Assembly: GCA_021156365.1 (NCBI GenBank)
Contig: JAJNDK010000021.1
Location: 1-33,836 of the forward strand
Length of the DNA stretch: 33,836 bases
Source of the DNA: Bacteroidota bacterium
GTDB lineage: Bacteria; Bacteroidota; Bacteroidia; B-17B0; Aurantibacillaceae
Direction of reading: 5' to 3'
The notes under the pieces were generated by a model. The model searched no databases. It saw only the letters and a program-made list of their open reading frames with translations, and was not told where the DNA came from. Made by a program: the position numbers and the translations under genes. How positions within the stretch are numbered: position 1 is the first letter of the stretch; each line of letters starts with the position of its first letter. Of the stretch, positions 33,758 to 33,836 are shown piece after piece.

Positions 33758-33836
33758 TGTAAATGAAAGAACTCAAAATTAATACAAAACATTGTTATTT
33801 GGTTTAAACCTGTCTGGATAGAGTATGGAGAGCTGG

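Overview
The window looks like part of a chromosome of a gliding or type IX secretion (T9SS) type Bacteroidota. Supporting signs are two proteins ending in the gliding-motility-associated C-terminal (type B sorting) domain, a PorE-like TPR / beta-propeller / OmpA protein, promoter boxes of the Bacteroidota TAnnTTTG type directly in front of several genes, and few recognisable Shine-Dalgarno sequences. I see no tRNA, rRNA, CRISPR array, integrase or transposase.

Positions 1-3770: a truncated minus-strand surface protein, a 52-residue membrane peptide, an RlpA-like secreted protein, then a plus-strand pair (polyprenyl-phosphate mannosyltransferase-like GT2 and a WcaF-like acetyltransferase) and a minus-strand ORF6N gene. 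The ORF6N gene carries three related palindromic sites.

Positions 3770-16440 are mostly housekeeping: rsfS-ftsH (minus), birA and guaA (plus), a tight ptp-pyrF-recN operon (minus), then a BadF/BadG-type kinase and a membrane-bound spermidine-synthase-like protein (plus), and a secreted MuiA/DUF4139 protein with a clear terminator. RsfS has an unusual lysine/alanine-rich, histone H1-like N-terminal tail.

Positions 16440-25760: an interspersed repeat, a SRPBCC gene, and a giant 6.4-kb envelope gene. The giant protein has a PorE-like front end (TPR, PD40 beta-propeller, carboxypeptidase-regulatory-like domain), long coiled-coil blocks joined by eight Asn/Thr-rich linkers, and three C-terminal SPOR-like repeats where PorE has an OmpA domain. 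Divergent from it is a fibronectin-like, type B sorted surface protein.

Positions 25760-33120: a metallophosphoesterase (minus), then a plus-strand run of secreted TPR protein, PorE-like OmpA protein, membrane protein of unknown function, membrane-anchored TPR protein, POT-family transporter and a Cys-rich lipoprotein.

Positions 33120-33836: two different, adjacent tandem arrays, both with a 63-bp period, and no confident gene.

The items I would examine first are the ORF6N palindromes, which spell the protein's own conserved motif, the giant SPOR protein as a possible second peptidoglycan anchor beside the PorE-like protein, and the paired 63-bp arrays.
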